Shown one piece after another: positions 8,938 to 17,178 of a stretch of DNA of 64,000 nt. Numbering within the stretch: the stretch's first letter is position 1; every line of letters starts with the position of its first letter. This DNA is from an uncultured Muribaculaceae bacterium (GTDB taxonomy: Bacteria; Bacteroidota; Bacteroidia; Bacteroidales; Muribaculaceae), in NCBI GenBank assembly GCA_910578075.1, contig CAJTPK010000001.1, positions 113,867 through 177,866 on the forward strand. Direction: 5' to 3'. The translations under genes were made by a program, and so were the position numbers. The notes under the pieces were generated by a model that did not search any database, was not told where the DNA came from, and saw only the letters and a program-made list of their open reading frames with translations.

Positions 8938-9840
8938 ATGAAAAAAATATTTAACAAAGAATTTATCATCGGAATATGTGTTATCGCGGCTATCGTGATA
9001 CTTATATTCGGCATCGATTATCTGAAAGGGATCAACTTATTCAGTCCGGCAAACTTTTATTATGCTTCATATAATAATGTAGCAGGTCTTGAAATTTCTT
9101 CACCGGTTACTGTTGACGGTTATAAAGTCGGACAAGTGAGGGAAATTCAATTCGACTATGACAATCCAGGCAAAATAAAAGTATTGCTTGCCCTCGATAA
9201 AAAATTAAGAATTCCAGTGGATTCCAAAGCAACAATGGGGTCTACCTTAATGAGCGGTAATTTTATCGCATTAAAACTTGGAAAAAGCGCTGAGAAATTG
9301 CCTGTAGGTGGTAATATTGATGCGATAGAAAGTTCGGATCTGATGTCTTCACTGAGTGAAGATATCATGCCGGCTGTCAATCAAATTTTACCACGTGTAG
9401 ACTCTTTACTGATGAATCTCAATAGAATTGCGGGCGATCCGGCATTGCTGGCTTCTATTCAGCGCCTTGACGGAATAACAGGGGATATCTTGGCAACTAC
9501 AGGCGGTCTGAAGTCAACAGTTAACAGAGATTTACCTGTAGTTATGTCGAACGTCAAGTCTATCAGTCATGGACTTGACACTGTAACTGCAAATCTTGGA
9601 ATTCTCTCTGCGCAGCTAAAATCTCTCCCTCTTAATACAACAGTTGATAATGTGAACGCTTTGACTGCAAATCTCACTCAATTTTCAAAGCAGTTGAACG
9701 ATCCTAATTCAACACTCGGATTACTTATGAATGATCCGGAATTATATAATAAATTGAATAGAGTAGCTGCTGACGTGGATTCACTTATCGTTGATATTAA
9801 GAAAAATCCAAAACGCTATATCAGTATAAAGTTATTATAA
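8938..9840 (+). CDS. MCE/MlaD family lipid-transport protein
   Basis: A 300-residue inner-membrane-anchored MCE protein. One N-terminal transmembrane helix (FIIGICVIAAIVILIFGIDY) is followed by an MCE domain (YNNVAGLEISSPVTVDGYKV, then GQVREIQFD) and a long helical or amphipathic region. MCE proteins form hexameric rings that bind phospholipids on the periplasmic side of an ABC transporter (MlaFEDB-like). The partner ATPase and permease are not in the neighbourhood, which is common in Bacteroidetes. The preceding gene is a cell-wall amidase, so both concern the envelope. Two large hairpins separate it from dnaA. Lipid specificity is not inferable. Confidence 0.87.
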   Translation: MKKIFNKEFIIGICVIAAIVILIFGIDYLKGINLFSPANFYYASYNNVAGLEISSPVTVDGYKVGQVREIQFDYDNPGKIKVLLALDKKLRIPVDSKATMGSTLMSGNFIALKLGKSAEKLPVGGNIDAIESSDLMSSLSEDIMPAVNQILPRVDSLLMNLNRIAGDPALLASIQRLDGITGDILATTGGLKSTVNRDLPVVMSNVKSISHGLDTVTANLGILSAQLKSLPLNTTVDNVNALTANLTQFSKQLNDPNSTLGLLMNDPELYNKLNRVAADVDSLIVDIKKNPKRYISIKLL

Positions 9841-9845
9841 TGGGC

Positions 9846-9884
9846 AAATTTTCTTATTTGGAATAATTCCAAATAAGAAAATTT
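9846..9884 (+). terminator. very long perfect hairpin after the MCE gene
   Basis: A 19-bp perfect inverted repeat (AAATTTTCTTATTTGGAAT and its complement) is separated by a single A. It begins 6 nt after the MCE stop codon. There is no clean T-run afterwards, so it may be a terminator or an mRNA 3'-end stabiliser. Confidence 0.55.
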
Positions 9885-9935
9885 ATAATAGAACCCTTAA
9901 ATAGCAATTTTAAAAGATATTCAAGCACCATTGTT

Positions 9936-9970
9936 AAAATGGCTCAAGAGCGGAACTCTTGAGCCATTTT
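9936..9970 (+). terminator. second hairpin, probable terminator upstream of dnaA
   Basis: A 15-bp perfect stem (AAAATGGCTCAAGAG / CTCTTGAGCCATTTT) with a CGGAA loop and a short T-run at the 3' side. With the preceding hairpin it should isolate dnaA from read-through. Confidence 0.65.
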
Positions 9971-10142
9971 GCTGATTATATGATACATATGACACGTCCA
10001 GATAGAATATTGGTACAGCGAATCAAGATAAAATCATAATCTATTGATTGTCAAACCTATGTGCAATTACAATACTATGCAAATATTTCATCATTTTTTT
10101 TTATGAAAATTTTGTTATTATTTTGTACTCCAATCAAAAATT

Positions 10143-11537
10143 ATGGAGACAGATTTTCAAAATAAATGGAGCAAATGCCTTGAACTGATTAAAGACAATA
10201 TCGGTTCTGATCGCTTTAACACATGGTTTGCATGTGCAAAGCCTGTTGCATTTTCTGAAAACCGATTAACTCTCCGTTTGCCATCATATTTCTACTATGA
10301 GAAATATGAGGATGATTTTTATGATATCCTTTCAAAAGCTCTTAAGCGAGTATTCGGACACCAGATTAAACTGGGTTACGAAGTGGATATCGTTGCCGAT
10401 AATGACAGCAAATCAAAGATTAAGCTCGAGAGTCCGCAGCAATCACACGTATTAAAAAACAAACTTGTCAGTTCATATCATAAGTCTCCTGTCGAGAAAC
10501 GAGAGGTAGACTTTGATCCCCAATTGAATTATGCGCTGAATTTTGAAAATTATTGCGTAGGAGAGAGTAATAAGCTCCCTGTGACGATTGCTGAATATAT
10601 AGCGGATAATCCCGGCAAACCGGAATTCAACCCATTCTTTCTTTATGGTAATGTAGGTGTAGGTAAAACTCACTTGATCCAAGCAATTGGCATACGTATT
10701 AAAGAACGTAATCCGAATGCTAAGGTACTGTTTGTACCTATGAAGCATTTTCAGACATTGTATGCACAGGCAACCATCAATAAGGATGTTCCAAGATTTA
10801 TCAACTGGTTTCAGATGATGGATGTGATTCTTTTTGATGACCTCCAGGAGCTATCTAATAAAACAGGTACTGCCGAAGCATTATTCCCAATCTTCAATCA
10901 CCTGCAAAGGAATCGGAAGAATATAATTTTTACTTGTGACCGTCCACCTATGGAATTGGATGGAATCGCAGATCGTCTTATTGACCGATTTAAATGGGGA
11001 GTTGTTGAACCACTTCCAAATCCCGACTATCATTTGCGCAAGAAAATTCTTGATTTCAAATCAAAAAAGAATGGTTTGGGGCTTCCGGAAGAGGTTATAG
11101 ACGTGATAGCGTCTGAAATTGATGGATCCGTCCGTGAATTGGAAACAATTGTAAATGGATTGTTAACCCGGTCAATCGTAAAGAACGCTCCTTTATCAGT
11201 TGATCTGGCTAAAGAGGTGATGAGCCATGTTGTCAAAAAGACTGAGAAAAAGCCCATCAATTTCGATATGATTGTGGAATCAACGGCCGAATATTTTAAT
11301 CTTAATCCGGACGCTATTTTTTCACAAAGCCGTTTGAGAGACATTGCTGATGCACGCCAGATGATAATGTATCTGTCACATAAACATACCCAGCTCTCAT
11401 CTCCGGCTATCGGTGGTAAACTTAACAGAAAACATGCAACAGTGTTACATGGAATATCTTCTATCAAAGATCGTTTGCCATACTCTAAAGATTTGGCGGA
11501 TGCTCTTGAAGCAATAGAACGAGATTTGCTAAAATAA
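10143..11537 (+). CDS. dnaA: chromosomal replication initiator DnaA
   Basis: A 464-residue AAA+ ATPase that binds DnaA boxes and melts the origin. The four domains are visible: N-terminal domain I (KWSKCLELIKDNI, NTWFACAKP), a short variable linker, AAA+ with Walker A GNVGVGKT at residues 169-176 and Walker B VILFDDLQEL, and the C-terminal DNA-binding domain with the DnaA signature region (GGKLNRKHATVLHGI). The length fits Bacteroidetes DnaA. It stands alone between two strong terminator hairpins; dnaN is not adjacent. A bidirectional terminator follows. Confidence 0.98.
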   Translation: METDFQNKWSKCLELIKDNIGSDRFNTWFACAKPVAFSENRLTLRLPSYFYYEKYEDDFYDILSKALKRVFGHQIKLGYEVDIVADNDSKSKIKLESPQQSHVLKNKLVSSYHKSPVEKREVDFDPQLNYALNFENYCVGESNKLPVTIAEYIADNPGKPEFNPFFLYGNVGVGKTHLIQAIGIRIKERNPNAKVLFVPMKHFQTLYAQATINKDVPRFINWFQMMDVILFDDLQELSNKTGTAEALFPIFNHLQRNRKNIIFTCDRPPMELDGIADRLIDRFKWGVVEPLPNPDYHLRKKILDFKSKKNGLGLPEEVIDVIASEIDGSVRELETIVNGLLTRSIVKNAPLSVDLAKEVMSHVVKKTEKKPINFDMIVESTAEYFNLNPDAIFSQSRLRDIADARQMIMYLSHKHTQLSSPAIGGKLNRKHATVLHGISSIKDRLPYSKDLADALEAIERDLLK

Positions 11538-11575
11538 AAAGGAAGGGAACATCGAATTCCCTTCCTTTTTATTTT
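11531..11575. terminator. bidirectional terminator between dnaA and the TPR gene
   Basis: A perfect 19-bp stem (AAAATAAAAAGGAAGGGAA / TTCCCTTCCTTTTTATTTT) with a 7-nt loop, overlapping the dnaA stop codon. The A-run before and T-run after let it work in both directions for the convergent genes. Confidence 0.82.
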
Positions 11576-11585
11576 AATCTTTACC

Positions 11586-13766
11586 TTATGATAAATCATG
11601 TTTTATTGCTTCAACAACAAGATTCTGTGTCAAATCATCAATCCCGGCATTTATAAGAGTATCATGATCAGCTCTGAAAGCCAATTCAAACTCATTAAGA
11701 TCGCTTCTGGAGGATTGTTTATATAAATTTATAGCATCTCTGATTTTGCCTGATGCGAGACATGCATGCCCTGCATTGAGGAAATCAACTGAAATCGGAT
11801 ATTGAAGTAGAATTTTATTATAGTAGGAGTAGCTTTTGTCATATTTCCCGGATAAGAATTCTCCCCAGGCAATCGCTCTCCAAATTTTAGGATTTTCCGG
11901 ATCAATATAATTGGCATGATAGTATGAGCGCAATGCGCTGTCAATTTCTCCACATTCCAAAAGTGCATTTCCGGAATTCATAATCAATGAAACATTGTCC
12001 ACATCATGTTCAAGGGCCCTTGCATAATAATCAGCCGCCTCTTTGAAATTTCCAAGTTTTTTATTTACAAAAGCCAGTCTTTTTACAAGCCATTCGCTTG
12101 GTTCTGACAACAGGGATGCTTTCTGATAAGCGTCCAGAGCTTCGTCATAACGTCTAAGGCTTTGTAATGCATATCCGATTTTCTCCCAATGAGTTGGATC
12201 AGAATTTGCCTCTTCTCCCATTGCATAGAACAAGCTTAATGCCTCATTATAATACCCCCTTTTAAAATAAAACTCACTGATAAGTGTCAATATCTCATCA
12301 TCCGTCATCATATTGCCAATCACTGGCAATTCAAGAAAAACGAATGGGTCAATGAATGGATCTTTGAATTCATCCTTTTTTCTGAATAATTTGAAGAATC
12401 GATACAGCTCTCTCACAAATAATGTAGCCGCTGCATTGAATTCAGGATTTGAAGTTTTCTCAAGTCTCGCCTTTAATTCTTCACTTATCTGGGACATCTG
12501 CATTTCAAACTGTCCGAACATCATTTGCCGTTGCTGTTCCGGCATGGATGAGATAGCAAGTACCAAAGAATATTTATCTGAATCACACATGCCCGTTCCC
12601 ATTGAAAACAAATCATCCAAAGTTTTCATACTTGATTTGTCTAATTTGATATGGGAATTCTTTGAGTCATAAGGTAAAAACCAGGCATTGACATTATTAA
12701 AGAATGGGAAGGACTTGAGTTTGGAGAATGTTACCATCATCAGATCGGCACCTTCACTTTGCATCTCGGTAAGCTCTCTCATTTTAGAAGCTATGCCGTT
12801 TTTCTCCAACATGTCTTCCCAATCAGGATTGTTTTCAAGTAAACCTGATTCAAAATCCATTGCTGATTCCCGCATCTTTTTAAGCATATCGGGCTTAAGC
12901 TTCATTAATTCAGGTATCACTTCATCACGCATTTTGGCTGCAACCCGATCTGTATCTCTTGTGCGCACAATTTCTTTTATCACATTTCTCAGACGACTGT
13001 AAGTTAACAGAGAGTCCTGCCATAACTCAAGTCGGGTCATGAGTTTGCGATCATTTGAAATTCGGGATGAATGGCGATACAACACCATTACTATTGCAAC
13101 AAGTGAACGCGCTGCCACTTCGTCACTTTGGCTATTCTCGTATATATCGAGCAGGGCTGTAAATTTAAGATCATCATAATATTCAAGTAGCGATAATGTA
13201 AGCGCTGAAATAATATATGATGAAATATTTAAATTGTCCTGAGCGGATAAAACGATTCGTACTATCTGATTACAAGTATCCTTCTTCAGTCTCTTAGTCC
13301 ATATCAAATCAAAAAGCTCGCGCATCGCTACATCTTTTTTATCTACCAGAGTTGAAGTTTCATTACCTGCATCAATGGCTTCATGCAATATGTCATTAGA
13401 TTTATTCAAATCCTCGTAAACTTCTGCAAAATCAAGATTGCGAAGATTAGAAACCCTCAATGTTGAATAGAAGACATTTGAGCTATCTTCTGTCCCTTTC
13501 TCTATGATCATATCATCACATATCCGTTGCAAAGACTCGACAGTCTGACAATAGACATCTTTTCGTGAAGGATCCTCCATTCCTTCCATAAAGTAATGGA
13601 TCATATATCCATATGTTTGCCTGATTTTCTTGAGTTTATCAGTGGCGGTATAATTATTCTCAGACACAGATATTGATTCAAGTTCATTCATTGCATCTGT
13701 GAGCCTTTCAGAATCAAGTAATTGTCTTACACCGGATATTTTTGATTTAAGAGATTCTAATGTCAT
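11586..13766 (-). CDS. large TPR-repeat protein of unknown function
   Basis: A 726-residue helical protein with no signal peptide. The C-terminal ~220 residues contain tetratricopeptide repeats: YNEALSLFYAMGEEANSDP, YDEALDAYQKASLLSEPSEW, FKEAADYYARALEHDVDNV and IDSALRSYYHANYIDPENPK, a regular 34-residue spacing typical of a protein-interaction scaffold. The N-terminal ~450 residues are helical and have no family I recognise. It is likely cytoplasmic. It converges on dnaA and diverges from the DUF4293 gene. Such proteins occur in Bacteroidales but I know no assigned role, so function is left open. Confidence 0.85.
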   Translation of the reverse strand: MTLESLKSKISGVRQLLDSERLTDAMNELESISVSENNYTATDKLKKIRQTYGYMIHYFMEGMEDPSRKDVYCQTVESLQRICDDMIIEKGTEDSSNVFYSTLRVSNLRNLDFAEVYEDLNKSNDILHEAIDAGNETSTLVDKKDVAMRELFDLIWTKRLKKDTCNQIVRIVLSAQDNLNISSYIISALTLSLLEYYDDLKFTALLDIYENSQSDEVAARSLVAIVMVLYRHSSRISNDRKLMTRLELWQDSLLTYSRLRNVIKEIVRTRDTDRVAAKMRDEVIPELMKLKPDMLKKMRESAMDFESGLLENNPDWEDMLEKNGIASKMRELTEMQSEGADLMMVTFSKLKSFPFFNNVNAWFLPYDSKNSHIKLDKSSMKTLDDLFSMGTGMCDSDKYSLVLAISSMPEQQRQMMFGQFEMQMSQISEELKARLEKTSNPEFNAAATLFVRELYRFFKLFRKKDEFKDPFIDPFVFLELPVIGNMMTDDEILTLISEFYFKRGYYNEALSLFYAMGEEANSDPTHWEKIGYALQSLRRYDEALDAYQKASLLSEPSEWLVKRLAFVNKKLGNFKEAADYYARALEHDVDNVSLIMNSGNALLECGEIDSALRSYYHANYIDPENPKIWRAIAWGEFLSGKYDKSYSYYNKILLQYPISVDFLNAGHACLASGKIRDAINLYKQSSRSDLNEFELAFRADHDTLINAGIDDLTQNLVVEAIKHDLS

Positions 13767-13901
13767 ATTAAAGGATATTTTGTTTTACCTTCTGATAACT
13801 GATCATATTAAATTTATGATATAGAACAGTTATCCATACTAACAACAAATTTCACGCCAAAAAATAATGATATTCAAATATGATATTTAATCAATTTATA
13901 T

Positions 13902-13909
13902 TAATTTTG
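13902..13909 (+). promoter_or_regulatory. -7 promoter element upstream of the DUF4293 gene
   Basis: TAATTTTG matches the Bacteroidetes -7 consensus. No good -33 match is seen at the usual distance. A 6-bp hairpin with a TCGG loop (GTTCTC-TCGG-GAGAAC, 13924-13939) lies at the start of the predicted leader. Confidence 0.4.
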
Positions 13910-13991
13910 TGAAAATATTATTGGTTCTCTCGGGAGAACATAAGTAATATAAATAATAGATTTAATATTCAGTTTAATTTAACACACTCTT

Positions 13992-14462
13992 ATGGTTATA
14001 CAGCGTTGGCAATCAGTTTTACTGTTAATTGCAGTCATTGCAATGTCTTTATTTGCATTTCTGTCGCTCGGGCAGGTGCAGTTACCTGATTATACCCTTA
14101 ATTTCACAACATTAGGATTCTATGTAGAAGGAGAATTGACAGGTGGTGACTTATCAGGAATGTATATGAGCACATGGCCCTTCTTCATAATATCAATAAT
14201 GTGCGCGATTATACCGCTCATAAATATTTTCCTTTTTAAGAACTTGAGACTGCAGAAGACATTGTGTCTAATTGAGATTTTGTTTATTATCGCAGCGATA
14301 TCAATAGGATGCGGATATGGGTATTGCACATTCGAAAATCAACATGTCAGTTGGTCCTCACTTGTGGTCGCACCTGTAATTGCCTTGATTGCAACAGCTA
14401 TGGCTTATGGCAGAATCAATTCTGACCAGCAAATGTTACGATCTGCGGATAGAATCAGATAG
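13992..14462 (+). CDS. DUF4293 family membrane protein
   Basis: A 156-residue protein with four predicted transmembrane helices (roughly residues 8-24, 58-80, 90-107 and 118-136). The opening MVIQRWQSVLLLIAVIAMSL is characteristic of DUF4293, a Bacteroidetes-restricted family of unknown function. It would sit in the inner membrane. It is a single gene between the divergent TPR gene and the convergent comEC. The family call rests on the N-terminal signature and topology. Confidence 0.8.
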   Translation: MVIQRWQSVLLLIAVIAMSLFAFLSLGQVQLPDYTLNFTTLGFYVEGELTGGDLSGMYMSTWPFFIISIMCAIIPLINIFLFKNLRLQKTLCLIEILFIIAAISIGCGYGYCTFENQHVSWSSLVVAPVIALIATAMAYGRINSDQQMLRSADRIR

Positions 14463-14484
14463 GATTCGCGGTTTTAGTACTGTA

Positions 14485-16455
14485 TCATTTAAGATGCCTG
14501 AGTGATTTGTGAAGCCTAAGTGAATGACAACTTATACCATCACATTGAGCATCAGAAAGATATTTCAACTCTCTACTTTTCCTGACAGTAGGATGAATCA
14601 CTATCCGTTTATAATTGAAGTATCTTGATAGTTCTTTAATATTACCTTTATAACCTCCTGCGATTATGAGATAGTCACAATCGCGGGAGTACTTTTTATC
14701 TAAAAAATCAATAGGGCAATCGATACTTATTATTGATACATCATTAATCAACAAATGAGAAATCACTCCTCTTTCAAACTTTATGTTCTCTTCCTTTACA
14801 CCTCTTTTGACAACCGCTGAAATCTCATGATAAGTATCCGCTAAGATGAAGCTCCCATTCCTTATAATACCGGCATCTGCATTTATTACCAAACAACATA
14901 CTGTTAATGCTGACAGACTGCAATACAATAATGGTTTCCACCTTTTAACATTAAGAAACAACCCTAACAGCAATAGCCCTAAAAACCATAATACGACAGC
15001 GTTGTATCCAACATTTATTTCCATAGTATTCCCCGTACTTATCCATGATAGAAATCTTTGCAATACACTCAATCCATGATCAAGCGCATATCTTAAAAAT
15101 TCGATGTCAAAGCCTAATATGGACATCAATATATATAGCAATGCGATTGATATGTATATAGGAAGAAAAGGTATGGCTATGATATTAGCAGGCAAAAATG
15201 CAAGAGGGAAGGTATTGAAATAATATGCTGAAATAACCCAACTACCAAATGTGGCAACCACTGTAGCTGTCAATAATCCATAAAATTTATGCAGATAAGG
15301 GTGCCTGCGTTGATCTAAGAATGATATGTGACGTGCAAATGAAGCAAGCGAGGCAACACAGATGAAGCTCAATTGGAATCCTATGTCCAACAAACTATAG
15401 GGAGACATCATTAAAATTATCATCGACGCTCCGAAAAGAGAGTTGAAAACAAATCGTTTACGCTCAAGTGTCATAGCAATTGCAGCAAAGGAAATCATGA
15501 CACAGGCTCTTACCGTGGAAGGTGCCATTCCTGTAATGAATGAATAGCCCCAAAGCAGTAATGCAGCTATCAGTATACGCAACTTATAACGTCCGGCAAA
15601 ATTAAATGGATAAAGCAAAAAAAGAATAATACCGCCTATAATACCCATATGCATTCCACTCAGAGCAAGAAGATGTGCTACACCGGCATTAGAGAAGACC
15701 TCCCTCAGAGATGAATCAAGATAAGATCTGTCTCCAAGCAACACTGTTATAAGAAAGTTTTGTGTATGTTTTGAGAGTGAAGTTTCCTCGATTACCTGCT
15801 CAATTCTATGGCAAATTCTTCGAGAAAGACCGGAAAGAGTCTCCTCATGTCCGGCAACCTTTATATTATCAGAGGTAATATTGCATCTGTAATAAATTCC
15901 ACGTGACGCCATATACCTGCCATAGCCAGAGATAAAAGAATTTGGATTATCCTGTATCCTTAACGGAATACCGGATATTATCACAATATCACCAATATCT
16001 GCTCCACAGTCTGAGTTGCTTACTTTTATGCTTAACGTAAGATTTCTATACTCTCTTTCAATATCTACAGAATCAGTAATCTTTTTAACATCAAGAACAA
16101 ATGAATCTCCAGTTGTTGTTTCAGAGATATCCCGGATTATTCCTGTCATAAAAAGGGGAGTGCCTGATTCTTTAAATTCAGGATCATCAGGGGCATGAAG
16201 ATCAGATATGATAATTCCTGCACCTGCGAAACATACGAAAACCCATACATAATGCGTCATCCTGAAACGATAAGCCGTTACAGCATCTTTCGAGTTATGA
16301 ATGATAGTCAAGTATATGCATACTGCCGCAACTATGAACAGGAATCCGGCAACTACACCGCAATTAACTGAAAGATTGAGTAATATTCCAGTCGAAAAAG
16401 CAATTGCCGGCACGGCAAGGCTGTTTACTCTGAGTGTGCGTTCCAGATCTTCCAT
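14485..16455 (-). CDS. comEC: ComEC/Rec2-family DNA-uptake channel protein
   Basis: A 656-residue polytopic membrane protein matching ComEC/Rec2, the inner-membrane channel for single-stranded DNA in natural transformation. Visible parts are N-terminal membrane helices, a soluble OB-like region (around RNLTLSIKVSNSDCGADIGD), and the Competence domain with HLLALSGMHMGIIGG and SFITGMAPSTVRACVMI. The C-terminus is soluble and short (to HSLRLHKSLRHLK); I see no intact metallo-β-lactamase metal motif, as is common for Bacteroidetes ComEC. The start overlaps the end of aroE by 31 nt, implying translational coupling. It is the last gene of the ABC-F/M13/aroE/comEC operon. Actual competence of the host is not shown. 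Confidence 0.88.
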   Translation of the reverse strand: MEDLERTLRVNSLAVPAIAFSTGILLNLSVNCGVVAGFLFIVAAVCIYLTIIHNSKDAVTAYRFRMTHYVWVFVCFAGAGIIISDLHAPDDPEFKESGTPLFMTGIIRDISETTTGDSFVLDVKKITDSVDIEREYRNLTLSIKVSNSDCGADIGDIVIISGIPLRIQDNPNSFISGYGRYMASRGIYYRCNITSDNIKVAGHEETLSGLSRRICHRIEQVIEETSLSKHTQNFLITVLLGDRSYLDSSLREVFSNAGVAHLLALSGMHMGIIGGIILFLLYPFNFAGRYKLRILIAALLLWGYSFITGMAPSTVRACVMISFAAIAMTLERKRFVFNSLFGASMIILMMSPYSLLDIGFQLSFICVASLASFARHISFLDQRRHPYLHKFYGLLTATVVATFGSWVISAYYFNTFPLAFLPANIIAIPFLPIYISIALLYILMSILGFDIEFLRYALDHGLSVLQRFLSWISTGNTMEINVGYNAVVLWFLGLLLLGLFLNVKRWKPLLYCSLSALTVCCLVINADAGIIRNGSFILADTYHEISAVVKRGVKEENIKFERGVISHLLINDVSIISIDCPIDFLDKKYSRDCDYLIIAGGYKGNIKELSRYFNYKRIVIHPTVRKSRELKYLSDAQCDGISCHSLRLHKSLRHLK

Positions 16456-17174
16456 GACAGTTCAGCCTGGATATGGAGCATTTCAAGCCCGTTCTTCACT
16501 TCAGCACCCATTGCGGCCGATTTACGCATGAATTCTGTTTGTTCAGGGTTATATATTAAATCATAACAGATATGGTCCGGTGTTAAAAAATTATATGGGA
16601 TGTCAGGATATGCTTCTGTTTCCGGAAACATTCCGAGGGGAGTGGTATTTACAATTAAAAGATGTTCTGACATTATGGTTTTGTCTATATCATCATAAGT
16701 CATATCTCCGCTATTTTTAGATCTCGATACGATCAATGGCTTGATTCCACGTTTCTTAAGTCCATAAACGACAGCCTTTGACGCACCACCGGAACCAAGT
16801 ATTAAAGCCTTTTTTACATGCGGATGCAACATCGGTTCCAAGGACTCAATAAAACCTTTCCAATCTGTATTATAACCGGAAAGATGTGTTTTTGCTGCGC
16901 TTTTAGACCGAGAAATCCTTATTACATTCACAGCACCGATTTCCGATGCATCTCCCGAAATTTTATCGAGAAATGGTATTACAGCTTGCTTGTAAGGTAT
17001 AGTCACATTTAATCCATTAAGTGTTTTGTTGCCATCAACAAGTTCACTCAATGAATTAATGTCCTTTATAGGAAATAACTTATAACATTCATCAAGACCT
17101 TCCCTGAGAAACTTCTCAGTAAAATATTGAGCCGAGAATGAATGACCTAACGGGTAACCTATCAATCCATACAT
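16425..17174 (-). CDS. aroE: shikimate dehydrogenase
   Basis: A 249-residue NADP-dependent shikimate 5-dehydrogenase (3-dehydroshikimate to shikimate) of the aromatic amino-acid/chorismate pathway. The N-terminal substrate site GYPLGHSFS and the catalytic-Lys segment GLNVTIPYKQ are present, with NTDWKGF, a dinucleotide-binding GSGGASKAVVYGL, and NTTPLGMFP. The length is at the short end of the family. It starts 4 nt after the stop of the upstream M13 peptidase and overlaps comEC by 31 nt, so it is clearly part of an operon. Chorismate made by the pathway would feed menF at 51.3 kb. Confidence 0.95.
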   Translation of the reverse strand: MYGLIGYPLGHSFSAQYFTEKFLREGLDECYKLFPIKDINSLSELVDGNKTLNGLNVTIPYKQAVIPFLDKISGDASEIGAVNVIRISRSKSAAKTHLSGYNTDWKGFIESLEPMLHPHVKKALILGSGGASKAVVYGLKKRGIKPLIVSRSKNSGDMTYDDIDKTIMSEHLLIVNTTPLGMFPETEAYPDIPYNFLTPDHICYDLIYNPEQTEFMRKSAAMGAEVKNGLEMLHIQAELSWKIWNAHSE

Positions 17175-17178
17175 AGCC

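Larger units (their letters stand above)
9841..10142. other. intergenic region before dnaA with two hairpins
   Basis: About 300 nt without a gene. It holds two perfect inverted repeats (9846-9884 and 9936-9970) followed by an AT-rich stretch leading to dnaA. TATTTTG, a one-base-short -7-like element, ends at 10127. I see no cluster of TTATCCACA-type DnaA boxes, so there is no direct evidence of oriC here. Confidence 0.5.

Noticed and set aside
13829..13837. TTATCCATA resembling a DnaA box near dnaA
   Set aside because: A single 8-of-9 match; no cluster of boxes, so no case for an origin.
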